Assembly (NCBI RefSeq): GCF_001040845.1
Contig: NZ_CP011941.1
Location: forward strand, 1,649,993 to 1,713,992
Length of the DNA: 64,000 bases
Reading direction: 5' to 3'
DNA from: Synechococcus sp. WH 8020
Lineage (GTDB): Bacteria > Cyanobacteriota > Cyanobacteriia > PCC-6307 > Cyanobiaceae
Part shown: positions 36,526-44,946 of the stretch, piece after piece
Layout: the number at the start of each line of letters is the position of its first letter
Position numbering within the stretch: the stretch's first letter is position 1
Position numbers and translations under genes: made by a program
Notes under the pieces: model-generated
Seen by the model: only the letters and a program-made list of their open reading frames with translations
What the model was told of the DNA's origin: nothing
Database searches by the model: none

Positions 36526-36987
36526 TTAATCAATGAACTGTGTCGTAGGCATACCTTCAACAGAAGCAACTGTGACCCAAATAACTGTTGGCTTTTCGCC
36601 TACATTCTCAACAAAGTGAGGCTCATTAGCACCTTCCACAAAAGCCTCACCTGGCTTAAAAACAGTTTTAATCTCACTTCCATCTGGCTTTACCCGGGTA
36701 TTGAGCAAAGAACCAGACTCGACACCTTGCACATAAACCATCATGGGCGCGGAATGCGTATGAAGGGGAATTGTTCCACCAGCAGGAATTTCAACACGGT
36801 AAAGACGCAACTCAGGCTTACCATCTGGGTACTTGATAGGAGTTCCATTCAGCGTTTGAGAGCTTTTGAAAACTTCCTGAATGACTGGCTTGACTGACGT
36901 TGCGGAAGGATCAATTTTCTTGTCAGGACTGCAAGCAGTTATGGCTAAAGCGATTGTGCCCAATGCACATAGGCGCTTCATAGACAT
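36526..36987 (-). CDS. cupin-domain lipoprotein
   Basis: 153 aa from MSMKRLCALG (an ATG nine codons upstream is possible). Lipobox LAITAC. A cupin barrel follows: PAGGTIPLHTHSAPMMVYVQGV (HxH and the beta-turn glycine) and GEAFVEGANEPHFVENVG with a His; these can bind one metal. Membrane-anchored, facing the periplasm. Probably a sensor, stabilising or small-molecule enzyme; the substrate is unknown. Confidence 0.72.
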   Translation of the reverse strand: MSMKRLCALGTIALAITACSPDKKIDPSATSVKPVIQEVFKSSQTLNGTPIKYPDGKPELRLYRVEIPAGGTIPLHTHSAPMMVYVQGVESGSLLNTRVKPDGSEIKTVFKPGEAFVEGANEPHFVENVGEKPTVIWVTVASVEGMPTTQFID

Positions 36988-37048
36988 GCCATGTCTCATA
37001 ACTGTTTGGCTCAATTCATCGCAACTCTACTTACGACAGAACTGGTCA

Positions 37049-37415
37049 TTAACCCAGCCGCAAAGAAGAACTGTGACCAAGCTCAGCAGCAACGTCATGA
37101 CCTGTCGTCCCAGATGAACTCTTCGAGGGTTGCTTGAAACGTGAAGACATCGACACCTCTTCTGATCGCATGGCTGGCGTGGGCACTGCTGCACCGGTGC
37201 AGCCCAACCACTCGAATAGCTCCAGCGTTGCGAAGCTGACGCGGATGGTGCGGGGCTTGTTGCCCTTCCCCAAGAGCCGAATGTCCTCGCGATCCTGCAA
37301 CCGCTCAATGAGCTGCCAACAGAGGCGGCAGAACTCAAAGACGTGTCACCCTAACCAATAAGACTCACGCACGATCAGATAGTCCCACGCCGCGATAGCC
37401 GAACCATTTACCTTA
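37049..37415 (-). pseudogene. tyrosine recombinase (integrase) remnant 1
   Basis: Leftward frame reads WDYLIVRESYWLG, then TGA at 37346-37348, then HVFEFCRLCWQ and DIRLLGKGNKPRTIRVS, the conserved core of XerC/phage integrases around the first catalytic Arg/Lys strand. A large part is then missing: a SHAIRRGVDVFTFQATL segment follows in another frame, and a frameshift leads to HSSSGTTGHDVAAE and SSSLRLG at the end. The position of the nucleophilic Tyr (usually TTGHY) is Asp. Premature stop, deletion, frameshift and lost nucleophile make it non-functional. Confidence 0.75.
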
Positions 37416-37656
37416 ATGAAACCAATTACCCCAAGAATTGATGTCAGATCAGACTCAAATAGCGGCTTGGCCAGCTTTGGTCCCTACCGTCCTGTTCTTC
37501 GGGGGATTGGGTTCCGCAGCTCTCCTGACACAGCTCATCTCTTAGCCTCGCGAGGCCAAGCGGCAGAATGTGCTTTGAAGGCATCGGTCTTGTTTGGTAA
37601 GACCTGTGTCTATCTATTCATCCCTAAAAAGCCCACTAAGCGCCGAAAGTAGAGCG

Positions 37657-38052
37657 ATGAAACTCGAAGCCTCATTTTTGGAAGATGCTTACCCAGGTGT
37701 TGACTTCTGGGAGATTGACAAGGCCTTTGAACTGAAGGTCAGGGTGATCGCTGAGGCTGAGACGCCAGAAGAGGAGCCATCAGTCTCGTTTGCCAGAGCC
37801 GTGCTTGATAAGAGACTGATCGGTGATGTCGAGTTGCCGGGCGAGGTCAACCGATGGCTTGCAGACTATTTCAAGCGGCATCCAGAAGCAGCAGATGTCT
37901 TTGATGAGATGTGCAAAGAGCTGGTGTTCAAGACCGGTGGCAAAATTGCCGTGGATGGAGCGACAAAGGGATCAAATAAAGCCATTGAAGAAAACGACCG
38001 CATAAGCCTCAGGCTCAAAGCCATGGGTCTTGATGGTGGTGACGACGGATAA
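37657..38052 (+). CDS. 131-aa hypothetical soluble protein
   Basis: From MKLEASFLEDAYPGVDFWEI, then AFELKVRVIAEAETPEEEPS, EVNRWLADYFKRHPEAADVFDEMC and RISLRLKAMGLDGGDDG. Acidic and mostly helical, no signal. The start with ATG at 37657 gives a clean N-terminus; a non-homologous extension is open upstream. Not recognised. It follows the integrase relic. Confidence 0.55.
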   Translation: MKLEASFLEDAYPGVDFWEIDKAFELKVRVIAEAETPEEEPSVSFARAVLDKRLIGDVELPGEVNRWLADYFKRHPEAADVFDEMCKELVFKTGGKIAVDGATKGSNKAIEENDRISLRLKAMGLDGGDDG

Positions 38053-38168
38053 GAGTTGAGAGGTGGACTGCCGCCTAGATAAGATTATTGGAATTGTTTT
38101 AATTAGACGGCTGAGTCTGCAATACAAAAACCCACTCGAAGCGGAGCGAGTGAATAGCTGGTCCGAAG

Positions 38169-38477
38169 ATGAAGGTGGATAATCGACCTCATCCTGGATC
38201 AATGCAAAGGCTTAGAAGCGGCACCGTAAGCAACAACAAAAAATCAAGCTTCTTTCGCCACCAACCAGTAAAGCTGATCGATGCAAGAGGAATGATTCGT
38301 TATTTGCTTGGTATTTCTCCACACTTGATTGAAGATAGTCCAACACCTTTCGCGCTCCATGACCCAGCTATCCTTAAGTTGCTGAATATCAATACACCAA
38401 TGTTTACTATTTTGTTTTTCGCCTATCTCTCTTCGGTTATTGTGATTGGATATATTTTCTCAAAAGTAATGACCTGA
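38169..38477 (+). CDS. 102-aa membrane-anchored protein
   Basis: Basic N-half with KLIDARGMIRYLLGISPHLI, then one C-terminal helix MFTILFFAYLSSVIVIGYIFS. An internal ATG (residue 12 or 42) could also start it. Unknown function. Confidence 0.45.
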   Translation: MKVDNRPHPGSMQRLRSGTVSNNKKSSFFRHQPVKLIDARGMIRYLLGISPHLIEDSPTPFALHDPAILKLLNINTPMFTILFFAYLSSVIVIGYIFSKVMT

Positions 38478-38636
38478 AGCAAGCTGATGACATGGCATGA
38501 AAAGTTAAAGACGTACTCTGGTTTAGAGGATTACTTGAAATGAAGGTTGACTGCTCTTAAACTTGTGATTCAGCAAAGCTGGGTGAGATTGGTCGACGGA
38601 TCGGGTGAACTGAATGGTTGTTGACATCAGATCGAA

Positions 38637-38903
38637 TCAAGCTTCAGCGTATTGACGGCAGAACTCTTCTAACACCGCAAGAAATTCCGATTCCTCTGGT
38701 GGATCATCAAACCGTGTAGCGCATTGCACACAAAACCTGATCCAGGTATTGGCTGGTGTATCGCCTGCAGCGATGACCAACGAATAGGCCTTGTCGAATT
38801 CGGCACCATCCTTCAGAAGCTCCCCGATGCATTGATAAAGCACCTCCATACAGTCGACTTGTGGATCAGCGAAAACAGCGCGAATTTTTTGTTTAGTTGC
38901 CAT
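38637..38903 (-). CDS. 88-aa hypothetical protein
   Basis: From MATKQKIRAVFADPQ, then MEVLYQCIGELLKDGAEFDKAY, WIRFCVQCATRFDDPPEE and LEEFCRQYAEA. Acidic, helical, with five Cys. Soluble. Not recognised. Confidence 0.5.
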   Translation of the reverse strand: MATKQKIRAVFADPQVDCMEVLYQCIGELLKDGAEFDKAYSLVIAAGDTPANTWIRFCVQCATRFDDPPEESEFLAVLEEFCRQYAEA

Positions 38904-38982
38904 TGATGTGATGCTGAAAGAACGCTGATTAAGCCTTTGCTGGACTACACGGCCAACAGGCATAGGCATTAATTAGCAATGA

Positions 38983-39351
38983 TCAATAACCTCCTGGCTC
39001 ACGGGCTGGCTTCTGCCAGAACACGTTCAGGGTGTATTGACCCTCTCGCGTGAAGGAGATGCGCTCTGACTTGTTATCGCGCTGGTAGGTCTTGCCCTGC
39101 TCAGCAGCTGGGAAGGCGAACTTGTAATAGTTGAAGTCGTCCACGTAAACGTTTCCTTGGTACTGACTGAAGGTGCAAGGGCCCTCGATCATTGGCACAG
39201 CCATGTGCATTCTTTTGACGGTCTCTTCATGCCAAGCCAGGGTGCAATAGGCCTTGGTGCTATCAGCCATGGCGACTGGCGGATCAAATGGCTCACTAAT
39301 TGCGAAGAGCGCAGCAGCTGATGCAATGCCAGTGAATGTGGTGCGGATCAT
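38983..39351 (-). CDS. 122-aa exported protein
   Basis: N-terminal signal MIRTTFTGIASAAALFAI to VAMADS, then a small beta-rich domain with AYCTLAWHEETV, GPCTFSQYQGNVYVDDFNYYKFAFP and YQRDNKSERISFTREGQYTLNV. Two Cys form a likely disulfide. The gene starts 269 bp left of the next small membrane gene. Unknown family. Confidence 0.65.
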   Translation of the reverse strand: MIRTTFTGIASAAALFAISEPFDPPVAMADSTKAYCTLAWHEETVKRMHMAVPMIEGPCTFSQYQGNVYVDDFNYYKFAFPAAEQGKTYQRDNKSERISFTREGQYTLNVFWQKPAREPGGY

Positions 39352-39490
39352 TGTTGTGGTTATGAGTCATCTAGTCCATGGCCACTGATTGGCGTATCGC
39401 CAATAGACCTGGGTATGTATCGCCGCCGTAGCAACTGCTGATCGCGACCACCGGCCAGCACAGGGACGACTGTAAACGGCACAAACAAAG

Positions 39491-39513
39491 AAAACCCCCG
39501 CCGAAGGCAGGGG
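39491..39513 (-). terminator. terminator of the leftward small membrane genes
   Basis: Minus strand CCCCTGCCTTCGGCGGGGG then TTTTC; lies 112 bp after the stop of 39625-39810. Confidence 0.6.
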
Positions 39514-39529
39514 TTCCTGGCTTCTTGTT

Positions 39530-39632
39530 AGGAGTGTTGCCTAGTTTCCACTCCGTGAAGAAGCCCTCCTCACGATTCAATCATCCCTCAGAAATTCCAC
39601 TGAGCAAGGCCCTTTTGCCTGAGTTCATTGTT
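39530..39632. repeat. dispersed repeat, related to 21555-21662
   Basis: Same block order as the earlier copy (GTTGCC, CTCCGTGAAGA, CCCTCCTCA, GAGTTCATTG). The leftward frame has EEGFFTEWKLGN here and EEGLFTE then stop in the other copy. Confidence 0.45.
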
Positions 39633-39810
39633 TAATACGACCTATCTCGTAACCGACTACCAACCCAATGGCGCCGCCAAGAGTGCCAGCGCTCAGCGAA
39701 TCGATATTGTCATTATTGAGAGATTTGATCATTGGGAGCAGAAAAGAAACAGCAACCAGTGCAACAATGCCTATCAGTACTGCATCTAAATGCGGCTGCT
39801 TGCGATTCAC
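39625..39810 (-). CDS. 61-aa two-helix membrane protein
   Basis: GTG start (VNRKQPHLDAVLIG); first helix LIGIVALVAVSFLLPMI, second helix AGTLGGAIGLVVGYEIG, ending RIKQ. The frame is open upstream in a polar region but overlaps the preceding 46-aa gene. Probably co-transcribed with it. Unknown function. Confidence 0.5.
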   Translation of the reverse strand: MNRKQPHLDAVLIGIVALVAVSFLLPMIKSLNNDNIDSLSAGTLGGAIGLVVGYEIGRIKQ

Positions 39811-39854
39811 TCTTGCAATGCGACTTTCTTCTGCGGGTGGCGCAGCTTTTGCAT

Positions 39855-39995
39855 TCAGCCGCTCTTCATTGCAAGGAATGCACAAACCGAAGCACCTATT
39901 AACCAGTACCACTGTCCTGTTTGACCAGTTGCAGCACCAAAGAGTCCGCATCCAACCCACAGCCAAGTCTTTCTGCGACTTGTTGTCTTGCTCAT
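39855..39995 (-). CDS. 46-aa small membrane protein
   Basis: ATG frame MSKTTSRRKTWLWVGCG, then LFGAATGQTGQWYWLIG and ASVCAFLAMKSG: basic start and two short hydrophobic segments. Located 44 bp before the start of the next leftward membrane gene. Too short for most gene finders, but composition is convincing. Confidence 0.5.
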   Translation of the reverse strand: MSKTTSRRKTWLWVGCGLFGAATGQTGQWYWLIGASVCAFLAMKSG

Positions 39996-40207
39996 TGGAT
40001 TGACCTGACTTGCCTCAAGCTTGCCCAGTAGGTGCCCAGAGCTTGCAAGTGTTGGTCAGGTTCTGCCCCTACTGGAACCACTGAGCCTGCCTCCATGGAT
40101 CTTGGTGTCCAGCAATCATCAGATCATTCAACGCTGCAGTGGTGTTTTGCTTGTCGTCGCGTTTTCACTCAAAGAGCCTCTGGATGAACTTGTAGGCGGT
40201 AACCCCA

Positions 40208-40470
40208 ACGCGATCGATGTTTGACCTAGCGATTGTGTTAATAATGGATTACGCCAAAGAGCTTGACAAAGAGCCCACTGCGCGAGAACAGATAACTGTT
40301 TTTTTCAATGAATCGAAAAACATTGCCCACCGAGAGGGGGCACTCAGCTTCAAGACCCAACATGTCCAAAACAACCAAACAGCAACCAGAATTAATCACC
40401 TGGGAAGAGCTATTCGGAAAACGCTAAATATGGTGCCTGAAGGTGATGAGGAAGTACTAAATATGGTGCT
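40208..40470. repeat. 260-bp repeat, better preserved copy of 28455-28712
   Basis: Aligns with the 28.5-kb copy over its whole length and contains the intact peptide frame at 40362-40427. The copies differ by scattered substitutions and small indels, so the duplication is not recent. Confidence 0.6.
40362..40427 (+). CDS. possible 21-aa peptide MSKTTKQQ...EELFGKR
   Basis: ATG frame reading MSKTTKQQPELITWEELF and ending GKR before TAA. It looks like a compact natural peptide (polar start, WEELFG end). In the sister repeat at 28.6 kb the frame is broken. A longer frame over the same DNA (40217-40510) is an alternative. Confidence 0.35.
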   Translation: MSKTTKQQPELITWEELFGKR

Positions 40471-40586
40471 TACAAGTCAAATGTCATCGCCTCCCTTGCC
40501 TCTGTTTTGATTGCCTCCTGCTACGGCGGCGACACCTGTCGCAGCAACACCGGATAAGGCATCAAACGAATCACGGCAGACCGCCG

Positions 40587-41849
40587 CTATGGCCGCATCG
40601 TGGCTGAGCTGTTTGTGGATGGCTCAACCGTGCAGTGGTCGTGAATCAAGTTTTCGGCAATTCTTGATGGACTGCTTCCAAAGGCGATCATCCGCGCTGG
40701 CACATTCCGCACAACTGGGAATTTGAGCAAGATGCGAAGCAGCAAAGGCAACCTGAAGGGTTCGGCACCGTTGAGAGCGCTCTTAATGATGCGGTTCTGA
40801 ACCATGGTCTGGAACCCCTGAATCGTGTGAACGGGCCCCTCCCGCTGCAATTGCACAGTCGCCAACTGATCTAAACCGATGGATTCCCGTCTCAGCGGTT
40901 CTGTCAGCAGATTTGCAGCCGAGATCGCATCCTGAATCGCCACATTGATTCCTACCCCTCCGATTGGAGACATCACATGGGCAGCATCGCCGATCAGCAG
41001 AAGCCCTGGCTGATGCCACGTCTTCACGACACTGGATTCAACGGATAAAACCACAATCTGTTTCCAGGTCTGCAGCACATGCACCCGATCTGCAAGCCAG
41101 GGCACGTGGCGACTCAGATCCGTGCGGAAGGCGTCAAGCCCAGCGGCCTTGGTGGCCGCGAACTGTCCTTTTAAGAGCACATAACCCACCTGCCACTCCT
41201 GGGCACGTTCCAGAAGCACAACCAAATGCCCTCCGCCAACATGGAAGCGGAACTGATCATGGGGATCGTCTGACCTGCGAGGCACACGAAACCAAAGCAC
41301 ATCCATCGGTGGTGAGGTGCTCTGCAATTCAGCACCGCAGAGACTGCGAACCTTGGAAAATCGTCCATCTGCTCCCACCGTGAGAGTGGCACGAACCTCA
41401 TGCAGTGCATGCTGCCGATCCCTGTAGCGCACTCCATGAGTGGAGCCTCTCTCCTGAATGAGTTCCTCGACCCGAGCCCCCATGACCAGCTCGAAACCGG
41501 AATAGCGGCTGGCCTCCCCAGCGATGCATTGAAGAAACTCAACTTGCGGAAGCACCGCGACAAACGGGTAGCGCGTGTTCAGGCGACGAAAATCGGCCAA
41601 ATTAGTAAGGATTCCCTCAGAACACAGCTGGGCCAACTCCATTCGGCCATGTGGAATCTCAAGAACACGATCAGCCAGGCCGATCTGATCGAGGGCCTCA
41701 AGAATCGCGGGGTGAATCGTGTCTCCACGAAAATCTCGATCGAAGTCGAGCTGCGACTCCAACACCGTGACCTTGATCCCCTGTCGAGCCAGCAAAAGAC
41801 CAAACATCAGTCCGGCAGGCCCGCCCCCCACAACGCAGCAATGAGCCAT
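40587..41849 (-). CDS. FAD-dependent monooxygenase (PHBH/UbiH fold)
   Basis: 420 aa from MAHCCVVGGG (an ATG nine codons upstream also fits). Rossmann motif VVGGGPAGLMFGLLLARQG with Glu40-like VLES, a DG region VGADGRFSKVR and the second FAD motif LLIGDAAHVMSPIGGVGIN. It hydroxylates an aromatic or related substrate with NAD(P)H and O2; the substrate is not evident, and no quinone-biosynthesis genes are adjacent. Higher GC than its neighbours, so it may belong to the core or have arrived separately. Confidence 0.88.
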   Translation of the reverse strand: MAHCCVVGGGPAGLMFGLLLARQGIKVTVLESQLDFDRDFRGDTIHPAILEALDQIGLADRVLEIPHGRMELAQLCSEGILTNLADFRRLNTRYPFVAVLPQVEFLQCIAGEASRYSGFELVMGARVEELIQERGSTHGVRYRDRQHALHEVRATLTVGADGRFSKVRSLCGAELQSTSPPMDVLWFRVPRRSDDPHDQFRFHVGGGHLVVLLERAQEWQVGYVLLKGQFAATKAAGLDAFRTDLSRHVPWLADRVHVLQTWKQIVVLSVESSVVKTWHQPGLLLIGDAAHVMSPIGGVGINVAIQDAISAANLLTEPLRRESIGLDQLATVQLQREGPVHTIQGFQTMVQNRIIKSALNGAEPFRLPLLLRILLKFPVVRNVPARMIAFGSSPSRIAENLIHDHCTVEPSTNSSATMRP

Positions 41850-42070
41850 GCGATGCTCGATGACGTTGTGACCCATGCCAAATCGATCAACTCACAACTG
41901 CATCATGAGCCGAAAACTTGCGGTGGAATTTTGCCAATTGCTCAGGTCATCCGTTGATTCAATGCTGAATCCATCTGCCGAGTCATATTTGGCAAGACCC
42001 TCTCAGCCTTCACTCAGGCGCAATGCGTTCTAAACAAGTGAAAATTGAGACGTCGAAAGCAAGACACCTT

Positions 42071-42098
42071 GGGAGGAGTTAGCACCCTCCCATTTTTA
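42071..42098 (+). terminator. orphan Rho-independent terminator
   Basis: GGGAGG-(agttagca)-CCCTCCC hairpin then ATTTTTATG. The nearest upstream gene on this strand is far away. Confidence 0.65.
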
Positions 42099-42144
42099 TG
42101 ACCGTCAAACCGTCGTTAAAGATTTGCGGGATTGCGTCTAACTG

Positions 42145-42260
42145 CGGGTTCAAGGTCAGCGAACAATCACCCGAGCCATCTTGAAAGTGAGCCAACGCTG
42201 GGGAGCAGTGGTTCAAACTCACACCACCAAGACAGAGGATTAAACCCCTCTGTTTTTTAT
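42145..42260 (+). repeat. dispersed repeat copy C with terminator
   Basis: Contains AAGGTCAGCGAAC, GAGCCATCTTGAAAG, GAGCCAACGCTGGGGAGCAG, TGGTTCAAACTCACACCA and AGACAGAGGATT, as in copies A and B. Ends with hairpin AGAGG-(8)-CCTCT and six T (42234-42258). Confidence 0.65.
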
Positions 42261-42356
42261 GGCCTTGAACGAAGATGAGTATGTATCACTAGGGACAGAG
42301 ACGCACTCACACGCTTGTATTGGCGAGGGTCAGGATGTTGGGAGGCATCCTATGTT

Positions 42357-42394
42357 GAACGGTCGGCTGCAGGGGCGGGCGTCCGTTCTTTTTT
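42357..42394 (+). terminator. orphan Rho-independent terminator
   Basis: GAACGG...CCGTTC hairpin followed by six T and ATGGCTCAACG. The trailing ATGGCTCAAC matches the sequence after the 29916-29947 terminator. Confidence 0.55.
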
Positions 42395-42462
42395 ATGGCT
42401 CAACGGCATCACCGCACACAGGTATCGCCTGTCTTCGGCTGCCATCGGCCTGTCGCCATGAA

Positions 42463-42488
42463 AAAGGCCCCCTTGCGCGGAGGCCTTT
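42463..42488. terminator. bidirectional terminator-like hairpin
   Basis: AAAGGCC-(cccttgcgcgga)-GGCCTTT inverted repeat, with A-run on the left and T-rich right side. Confidence 0.5.
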
Positions 42489-42604
42489 CCTTTGCGGATC
42501 CTGCTCAAAGGTCGCTTCAATTAACTTAATACCCTGGTAACGGTTTGTAAAGCCAGCGTTTTCAGCGGGTTCCTCCCCGAGCAATTGGCGCTGTTGTGCT
42601 GCTC

Positions 42605-42633
42605 AAAAAAAAGGGCGGCTTCCCAGACCACCC
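42605..42633 (-). terminator. leftward terminator
   Basis: Minus strand AGGGTGG...CCGCCC with one G-U pair, then eight T. It probably ends transcripts of the leftward genes at 42736-43433. Confidence 0.6.
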
Positions 42634-42735
42634 TCTTCTGCGACGCATCACCAAGGACCACCTCCTTGGATGCGGAGACTGTCACGCAGCCTCACGATTT
42701 TTTTTGTAGGAATAATTACCTAAACCTCCTCGAAG

Positions 42736-42879
42736 TCAGTGGTTCAAAGCAATCGATCCAATGACCGCAAGACCTGCGTTATTGCATTTCCACTGCCCCA
42801 AGAGATTCACCCGACATCCACATTTGAGACCTGAAACAGCGAGTTCAGTCGTTGATCCCTTAGGCGATAAAGCAAACAT
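42736..42879 (-). CDS. possible 47-aa Cys-containing protein
   Basis: From MFALSPKGSTTELAVSGLKC; CGCRVNLLGQWKCNNAGLAV holds three of its Cys. Lies just before a leftward terminator, which supports a transcript. Unknown. Confidence 0.35.
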   Translation of the reverse strand: MFALSPKGSTTELAVSGLKCGCRVNLLGQWKCNNAGLAVIGSIALNH

Positions 42880-43058
42880 CACGATCAGAAAAGGGGCGAT
42901 CTGAAAATGTGGCGCCTTTCTCAATCCGCCATAGCAGTAAAAGCATGCCGACGAAGAGAGTGGCGAATGGCGCGAGATAGGAGAAGAAATCCGGAACAGG
43001 CCCAATCATCCTCAAACGTTTCAACTTTGTTGCCAATACCCACCTTCACAGCACAATG

Positions 43059-43433
43059 TCAACCCATTCCCGCAATGCTGAAGAGACCTTTTGACACTAC
43101 AATTAAAACAAAAACAGAGGTGAATAGAATCAGATTAATACCAGCTAGATCAAAAATTTTCGGGCTATCCCGAACTTCAATCGCTAATTCATTTGGCTTA
43201 GGCTCACGATCCCAATAACCAAAGACAAAGCCACGTTTGGCATAAAATTTTCCTTTCGATGGCTTAACAGAGACGTATCCGTGTTGCTCTATCGCTAGAT
43301 TTTGAGTATCGATTTTGGATGATTCATTGTTTAGCAAATCTTGAATCCACCTTGCGTGCGCAACGGCTCCTATGACGACCCAGAAAATTAAACTTGAACC
43401 CGCCAATCCAGAAAGTAGCTCAATTGCACCCAT
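43059..43433 (-). CDS. 124-aa two-helix membrane protein
   Basis: N-terminal helix ELLSGLAGSSLIFWVVIGAVA, a polar middle with GYVSVKPSKGKFYAKRGFVFGYWDREPKPNE, and C-terminal helix INLILFTSVFVLIVVSKGLF. The middle domain would be on one membrane face. Not recognised. Confidence 0.6.
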   Translation of the reverse strand: MGAIELLSGLAGSSLIFWVVIGAVAHARWIQDLLNNESSKIDTQNLAIEQHGYVSVKPSKGKFYAKRGFVFGYWDREPKPNELAIEVRDSPKIFDLAGINLILFTSVFVLIVVSKGLFSIAGMG

Positions 43434-43678
43434 AACTGCATGCTTGAATTAGTCATGCAGTATGAGCTGGGAACCACCAGCAGTATGTTTATTTTTTACT
43501 AGGCATGTACGTGAAATGAACATATTGCGAATTCAACCGCTCACGATTCCACGATTGCATGAATTGCTCATTAATTCGATTCATTTGTCATCCTGTTTTG
43601 TAAATCGTGGAGAGATTCAGATCTAATTCGCTCCCCCCCATTCATGGCGGTTTTTATTGCTATGGTCTCATTAGCAAA

Positions 43679-43774
43679 GTGAAATCATTTAAAGCAATAC
43701 GACGCGCATTTGTATTGCCATTCTCAGCCACTTACGTGCTGTTGCTTGCGCTGGGATCAGCTCTCCCCTCTTGA
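43679..43774 (+). CDS. possible 31-aa membrane peptide
   Basis: GTG frame VKSFKAIRRAFVLPFSATYV then LLLALGSALPS: basic start, one hydrophobic helix. Located between two leftward features. Confidence 0.35.
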   Translation: MKSFKAIRRAFVLPFSATYVLLLALGSALPS

Positions 43775-43775
43775 T

Positions 43776-44213
43776 TCATTCATTGACTGGTCCAGTCAAC
43801 CCTCTCATTGGCAACACCGTCTCGACAAAAGAGAACCCCTCAACAGCGCTTTTTGGGTTTGGAGAGCGGGCTCTAGTTGATTTGACTGAGTGAGTTGTTG
43901 ATGGAGGAAGGCTTTTTATTCGATATTCATTCCATCCAACTGACTTATTGGATGGCACTTGACAGTTCGATGATGCGTTCGCAGCCACTTGCCCCCTCGC
44001 TTGTGGCTTTTTCTTGTCTTCTGTCATGACTGATCCCAACTGGTCCAACGCCCTCCTCATCGTCTCAAGATCCCCCGAGCCATAGACACCATTGATCGAT
44101 GTCTTTGAGGGACTGTGACCAAACAGCTTGCAGATGGTCCTCTCGTTGATGCCCTTTCTGCGTAGACAGGATGCTGCCCAGTCACGTGTCGCCTTCGAGC
44201 TGACACCAATCAC
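43776..44213 (-). pseudogene. tyrosine recombinase remnant 2 (C-terminal part only)
   Basis: The first 60 residues read SSKATRDWAASCLRRKGINE, RTICKLFGHSPSKT and NGVYGSGDLETMRRALDQLG. This is the C-terminal third of an integrase: the region before the second catalytic His, the GHS box and a candidate nucleophile Tyr in NGVYGS. The catalytic core upstream is absent (a stop lies directly before the frame), and the last 80 residues are unrelated polar sequence. It cannot be active. A short regulatory protein derived from it is possible but unlikely. Confidence 0.6.
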
Positions 44214-44545
44214 TCAGGAGCAGGGAAGAGAATCACACCACCTGGCCTGCTTCTCTTAGCAAACCCAGGGGAACATCAAGCCTGAGTTATCGGCAGCACG
44301 GGAACCCTGGTCGGTTCGCTTTAGATCGCAACGAACAGCTCTTTGACCCGCGTACAAATATAAATATGCGAGCATCTAGACAGTTCCATGAGGCTCAAGG
44401 ATGAAATGCTTGGGGAGCTTTCAGCAACGGATCATACGAACAATTCATGAGGAGACAGATGCAACATTGAGATTGAGTTATTAGACAGAATGCAGATTTG
44501 ATCTAAGCTTGAGTCGAAAGAAGGAACACACCCATCTGCATTAAA
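44214..44545. other. 332-bp intergenic, no gene seen
   Basis: AT-rich, lying between the integrase relic and the DUF3764-like gene. No frame or hairpin I can support. Confidence 0.4.
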
Positions 44546-44821
44546 ATGACAACTACAAGCACAATCCAGGTTAAGATTAATGTTCCATTCAGCGAATGGG
44601 TCAAAGAATTTGATTCTGAGCTAACACTAGAACGCCACTCAGAATTTGGTATTCAGCCGTTGTTTCGTGGTGTGAGTCAATCAGATCCCAGTCAAGTCTT
44701 GATTGTTCACCAGCACCCCGAGGGGGCAGCAGAGAAGTTCATGGCTAAGTACGCAGATTGGATTGCAAGCCATGGCGTCATGCTTGAGACAGCAGAGGTT
44801 TCTACATGGTCAGCAGAGTAG
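44546..44821 (+). CDS. DUF3764-like small protein
   Basis: 91 aa. INVPFSEWVKEFDSELTLERHSEFGIQPLFRGVSQSDP, VLIVHQHPEGAAEKFMAKYADWI and a final SAE. The pattern of a small ferredoxin-like alpha/beta domain with FRGVS and VxHxxxxG fits DUF3764, known from marine picocyanobacteria (from memory). The function is unknown. Confidence 0.65.
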   Translation: MTTTSTIQVKINVPFSEWVKEFDSELTLERHSEFGIQPLFRGVSQSDPSQVLIVHQHPEGAAEKFMAKYADWIASHGVMLETAEVSTWSAE

Positions 44822-44946
44822 AAACTTTATTCAATCCTAGAAAGTTAAGGCGGCAATATTTAAGCCTTTTTAGCAATGGCAGCTATCAGCCGTTCATCTA
44901 ACGATAGCTGTCTTTTTGATGTGGCGGCGTCGATTTTCATGATGGT

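Larger units (their letters stand above)
41877..42735. other. 859-bp stretch without genes but rich in terminator hairpins
   Basis: Holds repeat copy C and at least five hairpins: 42071-42098, 42234-42258, 42357-42394, 42463-42488 (bidirectional) and 42605-42633 (leftward). No gene ends before the three rightward ones, so short non-coding transcripts are the likely source. No frame here looks coding. Confidence 0.5.

Noticed and set aside
42145-42225. tRNA or tRNA fragment (GGTTCAA motifs)
   Set aside because: No acceptor or anticodon stem can be formed; the motif is part of the dispersed repeat.
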